Below are positions 17,094 to 23,686 of a stretch of DNA of 58,245 nt, in pieces. A program made the translations under genes and the position numbers. This DNA is from Acidimicrobiales bacterium (GTDB lineage: Bacteria > Actinomycetota > Acidimicrobiia > Acidimicrobiales > MedAcidi-G1), in the NCBI GenBank assembly GCA_014240365.1, contig JAAZXC010000003.1:1-58245 (forward strand). The letters run 5' to 3'. Positions within the stretch are counted from its first letter, which is position 1; each line of letters opens with the position of its first letter. The notes beneath the pieces were generated by a model. That model saw only the letters and a list, made by a program, of their open reading frames with translations. It was not told the DNA's origin and ran no database searches.

Positions 17094-17312
17094 TCACTCA
17101 CCTCCCGTCACTGCGTCTCGTGCGGCCAGCCGAGCGGCCGCGTGGTTGAGGTCCTTGTCCTCGTTCCTGATGATGTGAATCATGCTCAACAGGAACGCTG
17201 CGATACCCAGGCCCGTGAGCAGGAAAATAATGCTCTCGTTGTCGGCAAAGGTGTAGATGGCACCGTTCGCTTCAAGTGCCTCCGCCCAATCGGCGTAGGG
17301 AAAACTGTCCAT
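17094..17312 (-). CDS. 72-aa single-helix membrane miniprotein
   Basis: The product has an acidic, aromatic N-terminal part (MDSFPYADWAEALEANGAIY), one membrane helix at about residues 27-48 (ESIIFLLTGLGIAAFLLSMI) and a charged tail of about 24 residues. AAAAGGAG directly after the stop of the preceding 41-aa gene serves as its ribosome site. It lies third in the run starting with amt. No family is recognised; a small transporter-associated subunit is one possibility. Confidence 0.72.
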   Translation of the reverse strand: MDSFPYADWAEALEANGAIYTFADNESIIFLLTGLGIAAFLLSMIHIIRNEDKDLNHAAARLAARDAVTGGE

Positions 17313-17330
17313 TACGTTTCACACTCCTTT

Positions 17331-17456
17331 TCAGACTGAACTGTCGATGTCGTTCGCTTCTGCCTCACGCAGGGCCCTGGACTTACGGGTTGCCCAGATA
17401 CCCGCAGCCAGGACGACTGCGTACATCAGTGCAATGGCCCCGATGAGTTCCAGCAC
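17331..17456 (-). CDS. 41-aa single-helix miniprotein coupled to amt
   Basis: A GTG three bases after the amt stop opens a 41-codon frame: an N-terminal helix (LELIGAIALMYAVVLAAGIW) and a basic then acidic tail (ATRKSRALREAEANDIDSSV). GAGG at the end of amt can act as the ribosome site. The helix with the following WATRKS resembles the first membrane segment of sodium:solute symporters, but the frame stops there. It could be a genuine transporter accessory peptide; a relic of a larger gene seems less likely because the reading frames around it are tightly packed. Confidence 0.6.
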   Translation of the reverse strand: MLELIGAIALMYAVVLAAGIWATRKSRALREAEANDIDSSV

Positions 17457-17459
17457 CGA

Positions 17460-18833
17460 TCAGCCTCGGATCACCTGGCTGGCGGCCCTAACGAGTACTG
17501 GTGCCGCCGGTACCTCTCTACCGTCGGCCTCCACGATGATCTCGTCGGTGGCAGCGAAGTCCGGGTAGAAGTCCGTACCGAACTCAGCGATATCGATGCC
17601 CTCGAGCTCCACCTCTAGCGGGACTCGAAGGAGGTTCGCCCGCTTCAACAACCACGAGATTACATAGCCGGAAAGGAACGCCAACGGTATGAGCGTAGCG
17701 ATGCCGACCAACTGACCCAGGATGGTCACCCGGACGTTGCCCGAAAATCCACCGGTGGGATAGCCGCTGGCGAAGATGCCCATGAAGAGCACTCCCAGCA
17801 TTCCCGTCCAGCCGTGGACCGCCACCGCCCCGACCGCATCGTCCACCCGCATCTTCTTCTCCTGCCAGGTGCCGATCCACACGGCGAACGCCGCACCGGC
17901 CATTGCCAGCAGATAAGTCAACGACGGGGCGTAGACGTCAGCACCCGAGGACACGGCGATCACGCCGGCAAGACCGCCCGAGAGGGTCCAGAACGGATCC
18001 CCCTTGGAGCAGATGTAGCCGCTCATGAAGCCACCAGCGAAGGCAATGGTGATGGTGTAGGTGATGGCACCCAACGTGGTCGGGTTGTAGTAGATGGAGT
18101 TCCAACCCGGAGCCTCACCGGGCAGCACCGCCAGGCACGCCGCGTAGAAGGCGTAGAAGGCTGTGAAGATGATCATCAGGCCCATGAGGGTCATGTGGAG
18201 GTTGTGGGGTTTGAACGCCCGTGTACCTCCGGAGTCGTCGTACTTTCCGACCCGCGGACCCAGGTTGAACAGGACGCCCAGGGCGAATAGCCCGGCTACG
18301 CCGTGCACCACTCCTGATGCGGCGAAGTCGTGGAAGCCGAAGTGGACTGTAAGCCAACCGTGCCAACTCCAACCCCATGCCGCGGCGAGAATCCAAACGA
18401 ACGCACCGAGGAACACGGCGAGCACCAGGTAGGCCGAGACGCGGATGCGCTCGATGCAGGCACCAGACATGATCGAGCCAGTGGTCCAGGAGAACAGCAG
18501 GAACGCTGCCCAGAAGACGGCCATAACGTGGTCACCGATATTGGGACCCGACAGCTCGGACCATGGGAGAGTCATGGTGCACTCCCCGCCGTGGATGGCA
18601 TCGCCAATCGTCGGGATGAACCCCTGCGACATGCAGAAGTAGGTCCACCAGCCGGCGTAGTAGAAGGCCGGCGTCACCACGGCGATGGTCATGATGTTCT
18701 TGACCGCCGTCGACATGACGTTCTTGCGTCGGCTGACGCCCGCTTCGTAACACATGAAGCCCACATGAAGGAACCACATGAAGACAACCGTCACAAAATA
18801 GTAATTCTCGATGAAGATGTCGTCACCCATCAT
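17460..18833 (-). CDS. amt: Ammonium/methylammonium transporter, Amt family
   Basis: The 457-aa membrane protein has about eleven helices and the Amt signature features: an Asp followed eight residues later by the first pore His (DFAASGVVH, canonical DFAGGTVVH), and the second pore His in AVHGWTGMLG. The tail ELEGIDIAEFG is the usual C-terminal regulatory segment. The first signature is changed from GGT to ASG. Its position between tdm/gmaS and an XRE regulator suggests transport of methylammonium or recapture of leaked ammonium. GAGGAGGTG precedes the start. It heads a run with three miniproteins, a four-helix protein and an FAD oxidase. Confidence 0.88.
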   Translation of the reverse strand: MMGDDIFIENYYFVTVVFMWFLHVGFMCYEAGVSRRKNVMSTAVKNIMTIAVVTPAFYYAGWWTYFCMSQGFIPTIGDAIHGGECTMTLPWSELSGPNIGDHVMAVFWAAFLLFSWTTGSIMSGACIERIRVSAYLVLAVFLGAFVWILAAAWGWSWHGWLTVHFGFHDFAASGVVHGVAGLFALGVLFNLGPRVGKYDDSGGTRAFKPHNLHMTLMGLMIIFTAFYAFYAACLAVLPGEAPGWNSIYYNPTTLGAITYTITIAFAGGFMSGYICSKGDPFWTLSGGLAGVIAVSSGADVYAPSLTYLLAMAGAAFAVWIGTWQEKKMRVDDAVGAVAVHGWTGMLGVLFMGIFASGYPTGGFSGNVRVTILGQLVGIATLIPLAFLSGYVISWLLKRANLLRVPLEVELEGIDIAEFGTDFYPDFAATDEIIVEADGREVPAAPVLVRAASQVIRG

Positions 18834-19000
18834 CGTGCCGCCACCTCCTCACCCGTGCTGCAGACAGATGCATTCATATACTCACTCCCCTGGTTGGATC
18901 TACCGAACTGATTTAGCGTCTGCGCCAACAGACACCAAAATCGCTCGCGGTGACACTGTTACTTACGTCACACTAAGCAAAGCAAATCCAGACGTCAACC

Positions 19001-19016
19001 GACAGGAAATCCTGTC
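19001..19016. promoter_or_regulatory. GACAGG-aaat-CCTGTC palindrome upstream of amt
   Basis: A perfect six-base inverted repeat with a four-base spacer lies 168 bases before the amt start. GTCAGGAAA is repeated at 19021-19029. It could be an operator or a weak hairpin. Confidence 0.35.
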
Positions 19017-19041
19017 AACTGTCAGGAAACCCTTTAGGAAC
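19015..19041. promoter_or_regulatory. Possible GlnR-type box upstream of amt
   Basis: TCAAC, GAAAC and GGAAC follow one another at 11-base steps (19015, 19026, 19037). This matches the AC-n9-AC core of actinobacterial GlnR sites, although the first half-site departs from GTNAC. Nitrogen control of amt would make sense. The match is weak and no GlnR gene is in the window. Confidence 0.25.
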
Positions 19042-19080
19042 GGAGGCAGGCCTCACCGGCGGGTGAACGGGCCCGCCTCC
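19042..19080 (-). terminator. Hairpin after the XRE operon
   Basis: GGAGGC (19042-19047) pairs with GCCTCC (19075-19080), enclosing CACC-ggcg-GGTG. It lies 30 bases past the end of the 107-aa gene and before the amt promoter region, where a terminator is expected. Together with the two elements at 19001-19041 this accounts for what is visible in the 276 bases before amt. Confidence 0.4.
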
Positions 19081-19109
19081 CACGAATCCGGGATGGCCTG
19101 TGGTGGCGA

Positions 19110-19433
19110 TCAGGGGTTGTGGTGGACGGCAATCACCACGCCGGAGTCGGCGTGGATCTCGACGGCCGTCCGGCGCTCGAATCCACCATCGGTGCCCTTG
19201 GCCTCAATCCAGAAGGTGATTCCCCATACCGCCGTCGGCGGAAAGCCCTTACGACCCAACTCGGCGTTGGTGTGCTGGGGAACGAAGTCGATCTCCCCGC
19301 TAGCGATCCGGACCGCCTCGCTCCCGGAGATGCCGGTCCCTCCCAGGCAACCACCTAGGTAGCCCCCGATGAGGATCACCATCAGTGCCAGGAACATTCT
19401 GGCGGGTATCGACGACTGACGAAACCAAGTCAT
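19110..19433 (-). CDS. 107-aa membrane-anchored PepSY-like protein
   Basis: The product has an N-terminal hydrophobic segment (residues 13-30, with a GGC that might be a poor lipobox) and a C-terminal part resembling a PepSY fold: EAVRIASGEIDFV, then a strand WGITFWIEAKG and VEIHADSGVVIAV. PepSY domains often modulate peptidases or membrane reductases. The ATG shares one base with the preceding stop (TAATG), so it is coupled to the 69-aa gene. Exact role unknown. Confidence 0.65.
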   Translation of the reverse strand: MTWFRQSSIPARMFLALMVILIGGYLGGCLGGTGISGSEAVRIASGEIDFVPQHTNAELGRKGFPPTAVWGITFWIEAKGTDGGFERRTAVEIHADSGVVIAVHHNP

Positions 19434-19642
19434 TAGTTCTGTCTTTCCCGGAAGGTAACCCAGAGCCGCAAGGCCAAGTAGCCCAGTACGTGCGTCATAC
19501 CTACCACCGAGATCCACCAGAAGGTGAGCCGGCGGTCGAAGTCCTGCTGGCGTGCCTCCCACCACGTGAGTCCTATGGCGGCTAAAAGCAACACGAACAG
19601 GACGGCGCTCTGCTGTGCGCCCATCAACCAGAGGATCCCCAT
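19433..19642 (-). CDS. 69-aa two-helix membrane protein
   Basis: The product has two hydrophobic helices (about residues 10-27 and 41-59) joined by a charged loop WEARQQDFDRR. AGGGAGACGGA precedes the ATG, nine bases after the end of the XRE-cupin gene. It is coupled by TAATG to the PepSY-like gene. No family recognised. Confidence 0.62.
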   Translation of the reverse strand: MGILWLMGAQQSAVLFVLLLAAIGLTWWEARQQDFDRRLTFWWISVVGMTHVLGYLALRLWVTFRERQN

Positions 19643-19651
19643 TCCGTCTCC

Positions 19652-20260
19652 CTACTCGGCTGCCTGAAAGACCTTGACCGACATGAACCGGACCGGCAAC
19701 TCGACGAGGTTGACCGGGCCGTGGGCCACCTCGCCGTGGATCTGGATCGTGTCACCCGGCTCCAGCAGGTAGGTCCTGGGGCCGTACCCGTATTCCATGG
19801 CGCCTTCCAGGATGTGGAGGAACTCCACGCCCTCGTGCTGGAACAGCGGGAACACGTCATCGGCCGACTCCAGGGTGACCATCATCGGCTCGATGATCCT
19901 GGTCTTTCCGCGAAGCGATCCGAGGTCCTCGTAGACATGACCGGGACGGCTTCCCTCGTGGAGGATTTCCATGCGCTCGTCGGCCCTCACGATCACGACG
20001 TCGTGTTCCTCGTCCAGGCCGCGGAAGAAGGCGGTGATCGGCACGCCGGCGGCATGGGCCAGGCGCGTGAGTGTGGAGAGGCTCGGGGATGTCTGGCCGT
20101 GCTCGATCTTGGACACCATGCCGAGAGAGATCTGCGCAACCTCGGCGAACTGCGCCATGGTCAGGCCGAGGGCACGACGTGCATCACGGACCCGCTCGCC
20201 GACCACCCGGCAGACGTCGTCCGACGAGAAGTTCACTACCTGACCGTCCACTTCCGTCAC
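19652..20260 (-). CDS. XRE-family transcriptional regulator with C-terminal cupin
   Basis: The 202-aa protein has a helix-turn-helix (VGERVRDARRALGLTMAQFA, then ISLGMVSKIEHGQTSPSLSTL) in residues 18-75 and a cupin at about 125-195 (FQHEGVEFLHILEGAMEY, LEPGDTIQIHGEVAHGPVNL). This is the PuuR/HipB-like layout, in which the cupin senses a small metabolite. I chose GTG 20260 because AAGGGAG lies five bases before it; an upstream ATG at 20371 gives an unlikely tail. It is a good candidate to control amt or the nearby amine genes, but no target is shown by the sequence. Confidence 0.85.
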   Translation of the reverse strand: MTEVDGQVVNFSSDDVCRVVGERVRDARRALGLTMAQFAEVAQISLGMVSKIEHGQTSPSLSTLTRLAHAAGVPITAFFRGLDEEHDVVIVRADERMEILHEGSRPGHVYEDLGSLRGKTRIIEPMMVTLESADDVFPLFQHEGVEFLHILEGAMEYGYGPRTYLLEPGDTIQIHGEVAHGPVNLVELPVRFMSVKVFQAAE

Positions 20261-20482
20261 TGGTGCTCCCTTGCCTCGGTCCGGATCCGGATCAGAGGGA
20301 CCAACAGAGTGGGATCTGAAGTCCACGGTCGCGTCCGACTGACGCCTCCGATGGTACCCATCTTCCCACACGGTGGCGATCCGACCCCTCAGGGTGGAGA
20401 GCCGAATACAGGATCACCGGGGTCGCACCACGGGGATCGGACCCACCACGGGTCGGGCTCCAAGGCGTCGACGACGCTCCCC

Positions 20483-20488
20483 TAGGCT
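20483..20488 (+). promoter_or_regulatory. Leaderless -10 box TAGGCT for the FAD oxidoreductase
   Basis: TAGGCT stands seven bases before the ATG at 20496, with no ribosome site in between. Confidence 0.45.
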
Positions 20489-20495
20489 GCAGCTG

Positions 20496-21791
20496 ATGCC
20501 GGACGTGGTGGTGGTCGGAGCGGGGGCGCTGGGGGCGTCGATCGCCCTCGAACTGCAGCGATCAGGGCGCACCGTGACCGTCGTGGACAAGGGCATGTCC
20601 GTCGGTGGAGGGTCCACCAGCTCCAGCTCGGCGGTGGTCAGGTACAACTACTCCACGCTCGACGGGGCGATCTCAGCCTGGGAATCCGCCCACCGTTGGT
20701 GGTCCTGGTCCGACCACCTTGACGTTGGCGAGGGGGCCGGCCCGCTCGCCACCTTCCATCGCTGCCCGATGATCCTGCTGGAGTCGCCCGGCTTCGACAG
20801 GGCCCGGATACTCAAGCACCTGACGGACGTCGGAGTGCAGTGGGAGGAGCTGGACAGCGACGCTCTGGCCGGGCGGTTCCCCAGCATCGACACCCGGGCC
20901 TTCTTCCCACCGCGTCGGCCTGACGACGAGAGGTTCTTCGACGAACCTGGCGACCGCCTCGACGGCGTCCTGATTCCCGACACGGGTTTCATCGACGATC
21001 CACAACTGGCGGCAGTGAACCTGATGGACGCCGCCCGACGCCAGGGAACCGAGCTGCGCCTCCGGACCCTGGTGGTCGGCGTGGCCGTCAGCGGCGGACG
21101 GGTCGCCGGAGTAGAGCTGGCCGACGGCTCCACCATTCATGCGCCCGTCGTGGTCAACGCCGCCGGCCCGTGGAGTTCGGCACTGAACCGCCTGGCCGGA
21201 GTCACCGATGCGATGGCTGTCCACACCCGGCCGATGCGCCAGGAGGTGCACGTGGTAGAGAGCCCGCCCGGCTGCGGACTCCACGACGGCGGTGTGCTGC
21301 TGGCCGACCTGGACCTCGGCTACTACAGCCGTCCGCAGCCCGGTGGCACCCTGCTGGTGGGCGGTGTGGAACCTGACTGCGACCCGCTGGAGTGGGTGGA
21401 GGATCCGGACGAGGTCGCGCCGACCCCCACAGTGGAGTGCTTCGAGGCCCAGGTCTGGCGGCTGGCTCGTCGCCTTCCCGACCTGGCCGTGCCGCACCGT
21501 CCAACCGGGCTGGCCGGGGTCTACGACGTCACGCCCGACTGGCTACCCATCTACGACCGGTCCTCGCTGGACGGCTTCTACCTGGCCATCGGCACGTCGG
21601 GCAACCAGTTCAAGAACGCCCCCCTGGTGGGCCAGATGCTGCTGGACCTGGTGGATGCCTGCGAGGCGGGCCACGACCACGACGCTGATCCCGTGACGAC
21701 GGACTGCCACCACATCGGACGGACCCTCAACCTGGGGACATTCTCACGCCTGCGGACCGAGGTGGCCACCAGCGGCACCGTCCTGGGCTGA
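20496..21791 (+). CDS. FAD-dependent oxidoreductase, sarcosine-oxidase-beta/DAO type
   Basis: The 431-aa protein begins MPDVVVVGAGALGASIALEL, a dinucleotide-binding fold for FAD, with the acid at the end of the next strand (VVDKGMSVGGGSTSSSSAVV). The C-terminal part has GVYDVTPDWLPIYD and IGTSGNQFKNAPLVG, typical of the SoxB/DAO group. It diverges from the XRE-cupin regulator with 235 bases between. It probably oxidises an N-methyl or other amino compound. It is the third flavoenzyme of this fold within 16 kb. Confidence 0.8.
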   Translation: MPDVVVVGAGALGASIALELQRSGRTVTVVDKGMSVGGGSTSSSSAVVRYNYSTLDGAISAWESAHRWWSWSDHLDVGEGAGPLATFHRCPMILLESPGFDRARILKHLTDVGVQWEELDSDALAGRFPSIDTRAFFPPRRPDDERFFDEPGDRLDGVLIPDTGFIDDPQLAAVNLMDAARRQGTELRLRTLVVGVAVSGGRVAGVELADGSTIHAPVVVNAAGPWSSALNRLAGVTDAMAVHTRPMRQEVHVVESPPGCGLHDGGVLLADLDLGYYSRPQPGGTLLVGGVEPDCDPLEWVEDPDEVAPTPTVECFEAQVWRLARRLPDLAVPHRPTGLAGVYDVTPDWLPIYDRSSLDGFYLAIGTSGNQFKNAPLVGQMLLDLVDACEAGHDHDADPVTTDCHHIGRTLNLGTFSRLRTEVATSGTVLG

Positions 21792-21828
21792 GCCTCAGGC
21801 CCGTCGGTCGATCTGCGAGGCTCGACCA

Positions 21829-23016
21829 ATGGACATCGCCGATCGCCTCACCAACTTCCCGGTCGGCGCTGCGGTGACCCTCGGGGACCTGACCGGCGAC
21901 GTGCACCCATGCCTGGCCCGTATCCGGGCCACCGAACCGGTCTCATGGCTGCCGGCCATCGGCGGCTGGCTGGTGACCGGGAGGGACCACGCCCTTGCGG
22001 TCCTGCGTGATGCGGATTCCTTCACCGTGGACGACCCCCGCTTCTCGACCGCCCGGGTGGTGGGGCCGAGCATGCTCTCCACCGACGGCGACGACCACGC
22101 ACGCCACCGGGCTCCGTTCGTCGGCGCCTTCAGGCATGCAGTCGTCATGGACGGGTTCGAGGCCTGGACGGCCAAGAAGGCTGGGCGCCTGTTGGCCGGG
22201 CACCTGGCCGCCGGGTACTGCGACCTGAGGGCGGTGCTGGCAGCCCCGCTGGCCGTGGGGGTGATCGCCCGTGCCCTGGACCTGGCGGAAGCCGACCCCG
22301 ACCGGGTACTGGGGTGGTACCGGGCAATCGCCGCCGGCGTCGAGGGCGTGAACGCCGGCAGCGACGTGGGCGACGGCACCCGCAGGGCCGTGGCCGACCT
22401 GCGCAGGGCCGTGGACCGCACCGTCGCCGACTCCGCCGGTTCGCTGCTGGCCGAGGTGGCCGCAGGCGGCTCGTTGACGGCCGATGAGCTCTTCTCGAAC
22501 ACGGCGGTGCTCATGTTCGGTGCCATCGAGACCTCAGAGGCAATGACGGCCAACGCCCTGGCCCACCTGCTTGGCAGTGCCGACCAGCTCGAAGCTGTAG
22601 CAGCGGACCGGTCCCTCGTACCCGACGCAGTGGAGGAGTCGCTACGGATGGAACCGGCTGCCACCCTCGTGGACCGGTACGCCACTGGTGCTGTGGACCT
22701 GGCTGGCGTGGCGATCAGCGCCGGTGACCTGGTTTCGGTGTCGCTGGCCGGCGCCAACAGGGATCCGACGGTGTTCGCCGGCCCCGACAGGTTCGACGTG
22801 TCCCGTCCGAACCTGAATCTCCAGTTGGCCTTCGTGAGGGGGCCCCACACGTGCCTGGGACTGCACCTGGCCCGACTCCAGACGATCGCAGCGGTCAACG
22901 CCGTGCTGGACCTGGTTCCCGACGCCAGGCTCGATGACGACTTCCAGCCGGCCAGCGGCCTGGTGTTCCGAAAGCCAGCCACCGTGCCGGTGACCTGGGA
23001 TCCGACCGTGGAATAG
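21829..23016 (+). CDS. Cytochrome P450
   Basis: The 395-aa protein has the complete heme-thiolate motif FVRGPHTCLG near residue 340, the ExxR pair (EESLR) and an I-helix variant (FGAIETSEAM) in place of the usual AGxxTT. It is a soluble bacterial P450 that needs a ferredoxin and reductase, none of which is adjacent. It lies 37 bases after the FAD oxidoreductase. A GAGGCT hexamer six bases before the ATG is a near match to the -10 boxes seen elsewhere here. Substrate unknown. Confidence 0.92.
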   Translation: MDIADRLTNFPVGAAVTLGDLTGDVHPCLARIRATEPVSWLPAIGGWLVTGRDHALAVLRDADSFTVDDPRFSTARVVGPSMLSTDGDDHARHRAPFVGAFRHAVVMDGFEAWTAKKAGRLLAGHLAAGYCDLRAVLAAPLAVGVIARALDLAEADPDRVLGWYRAIAAGVEGVNAGSDVGDGTRRAVADLRRAVDRTVADSAGSLLAEVAAGGSLTADELFSNTAVLMFGAIETSEAMTANALAHLLGSADQLEAVAADRSLVPDAVEESLRMEPAATLVDRYATGAVDLAGVAISAGDLVSVSLAGANRDPTVFAGPDRFDVSRPNLNLQLAFVRGPHTCLGLHLARLQTIAAVNAVLDLVPDARLDDDFQPASGLVFRKPATVPVTWDPTVE

Positions 23017-23068
23017 ACGATCCCGACGGCCACCGGCCCGGCGTGAGACCGAACGGGTCCGACGGTGG

Positions 23069-23266
23069 TCAGGGACGGCCGGGTGGTCCCATGAGGCGAC
23101 GCAGGTCCTCGGGATCCACGCCCAGGACAGCCGCGGCGGCGTCGATGTCCGGTGGCGGGGGGCCGAGGGCCTGGCGTAGGGCGTCGAAGGTGACGCCGAG
23201 TGCCTCCGCTACGGCAGCCAGGTCGGTAGGGCCTCCATCGTCGGGTTCGTCGAACGGCCCGGACAC
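23069..23266 (-). CDS. 65-aa protein with two helix-turn repeats
   Basis: The small acidic product starts with GTG. Residues 15-38 (DLAAVAEALGVTFDALRQAL plus GPPP) and 40-62 (DIDAAAAVLGVDPEDLRRLM plus GPP) are two copies of one unit: an Asp-led helix, LGV, then a second helix ending in a Pro motif. Each unit resembles a short helix-turn-helix. It stands alone between the P450 and a small beta protein. Function unknown; it might be a small DNA- or protein-binding adaptor. Confidence 0.55.
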   Translation of the reverse strand: MSGPFDEPDDGGPTDLAAVAEALGVTFDALRQALGPPPPDIDAAAAVLGVDPEDLRRLMGPPGRP

Positions 23267-23349
23267 TAGTCAGCGTCTGGAACCGTCTACCGTTGGCGCC
23301 GGTGGTCCACCTGAAACATTCCGCGACGGGCCCCTGAACGGAGAATGCA

Positions 23350-23646
23350 ATGGGAGCCGACGGCACTTGGACCATGACCATGAAGACCCCCATGGGCGAG
23401 CAGGAGGGCACGCTCGACCTCAAGACCGACGGTTCGACGTTGACCGGCACCATGAGTAGCCCCCAGGGCTCGATGGACCTCGAGAACGGCACCGTCGACG
23501 GCGACCAGCTGGCGTGGACCGTCAAGATGACGTCCCCGTTCCCCATCACGATCGAGGCCACGGCGACGGTCGACGGAGACTCCATCTCCGGTGACGCCAA
23601 ATTGGGTGCCTTCGGGAACGCCCCGTTCAGCGGAACCCGGACCTGA
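23350..23646 (+). CDS. 98-aa all-beta conserved hypothetical protein
   Basis: The product is rich in Thr, Gly and Asp with alternating hydrophobic residues: TWTMTMKTPMGEQEGTLDL, then DGSTLTGTMSSPQG and AWTVKMTSPFPITIE. The pattern suggests an antiparallel beta-sheet like that of small secreted or lipocalin-like domains, but there is no signal peptide. I have the impression that similar proteins accompany many environmental genomes, but cannot check. It is flanked by convergent genes and is likely a single-gene unit. Confidence 0.65.
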   Translation: MGADGTWTMTMKTPMGEQEGTLDLKTDGSTLTGTMSSPQGSMDLENGTVDGDQLAWTVKMTSPFPITIEATATVDGDSISGDAKLGAFGNAPFSGTRT

Positions 23647-23686
23647 CGAACTCACCGTCTGGCCGGGCCGGTCGCGGCTGGTCTGG

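Noticed and set aside
16949-17456. Miniprotein frames as chance open frames
   Set aside because: Each has a positioned ribosome site, a membrane helix and tight spacing to its neighbours, which chance frames rarely combine. I therefore kept them.
21795-23600. A 601-codon open frame on the minus strand
   Set aside because: It lies antisense to the P450, whose heme motif and ExxR are intact, and its translation is Ser/Arg/Ala-rich without domains. High GC keeps such frames open.
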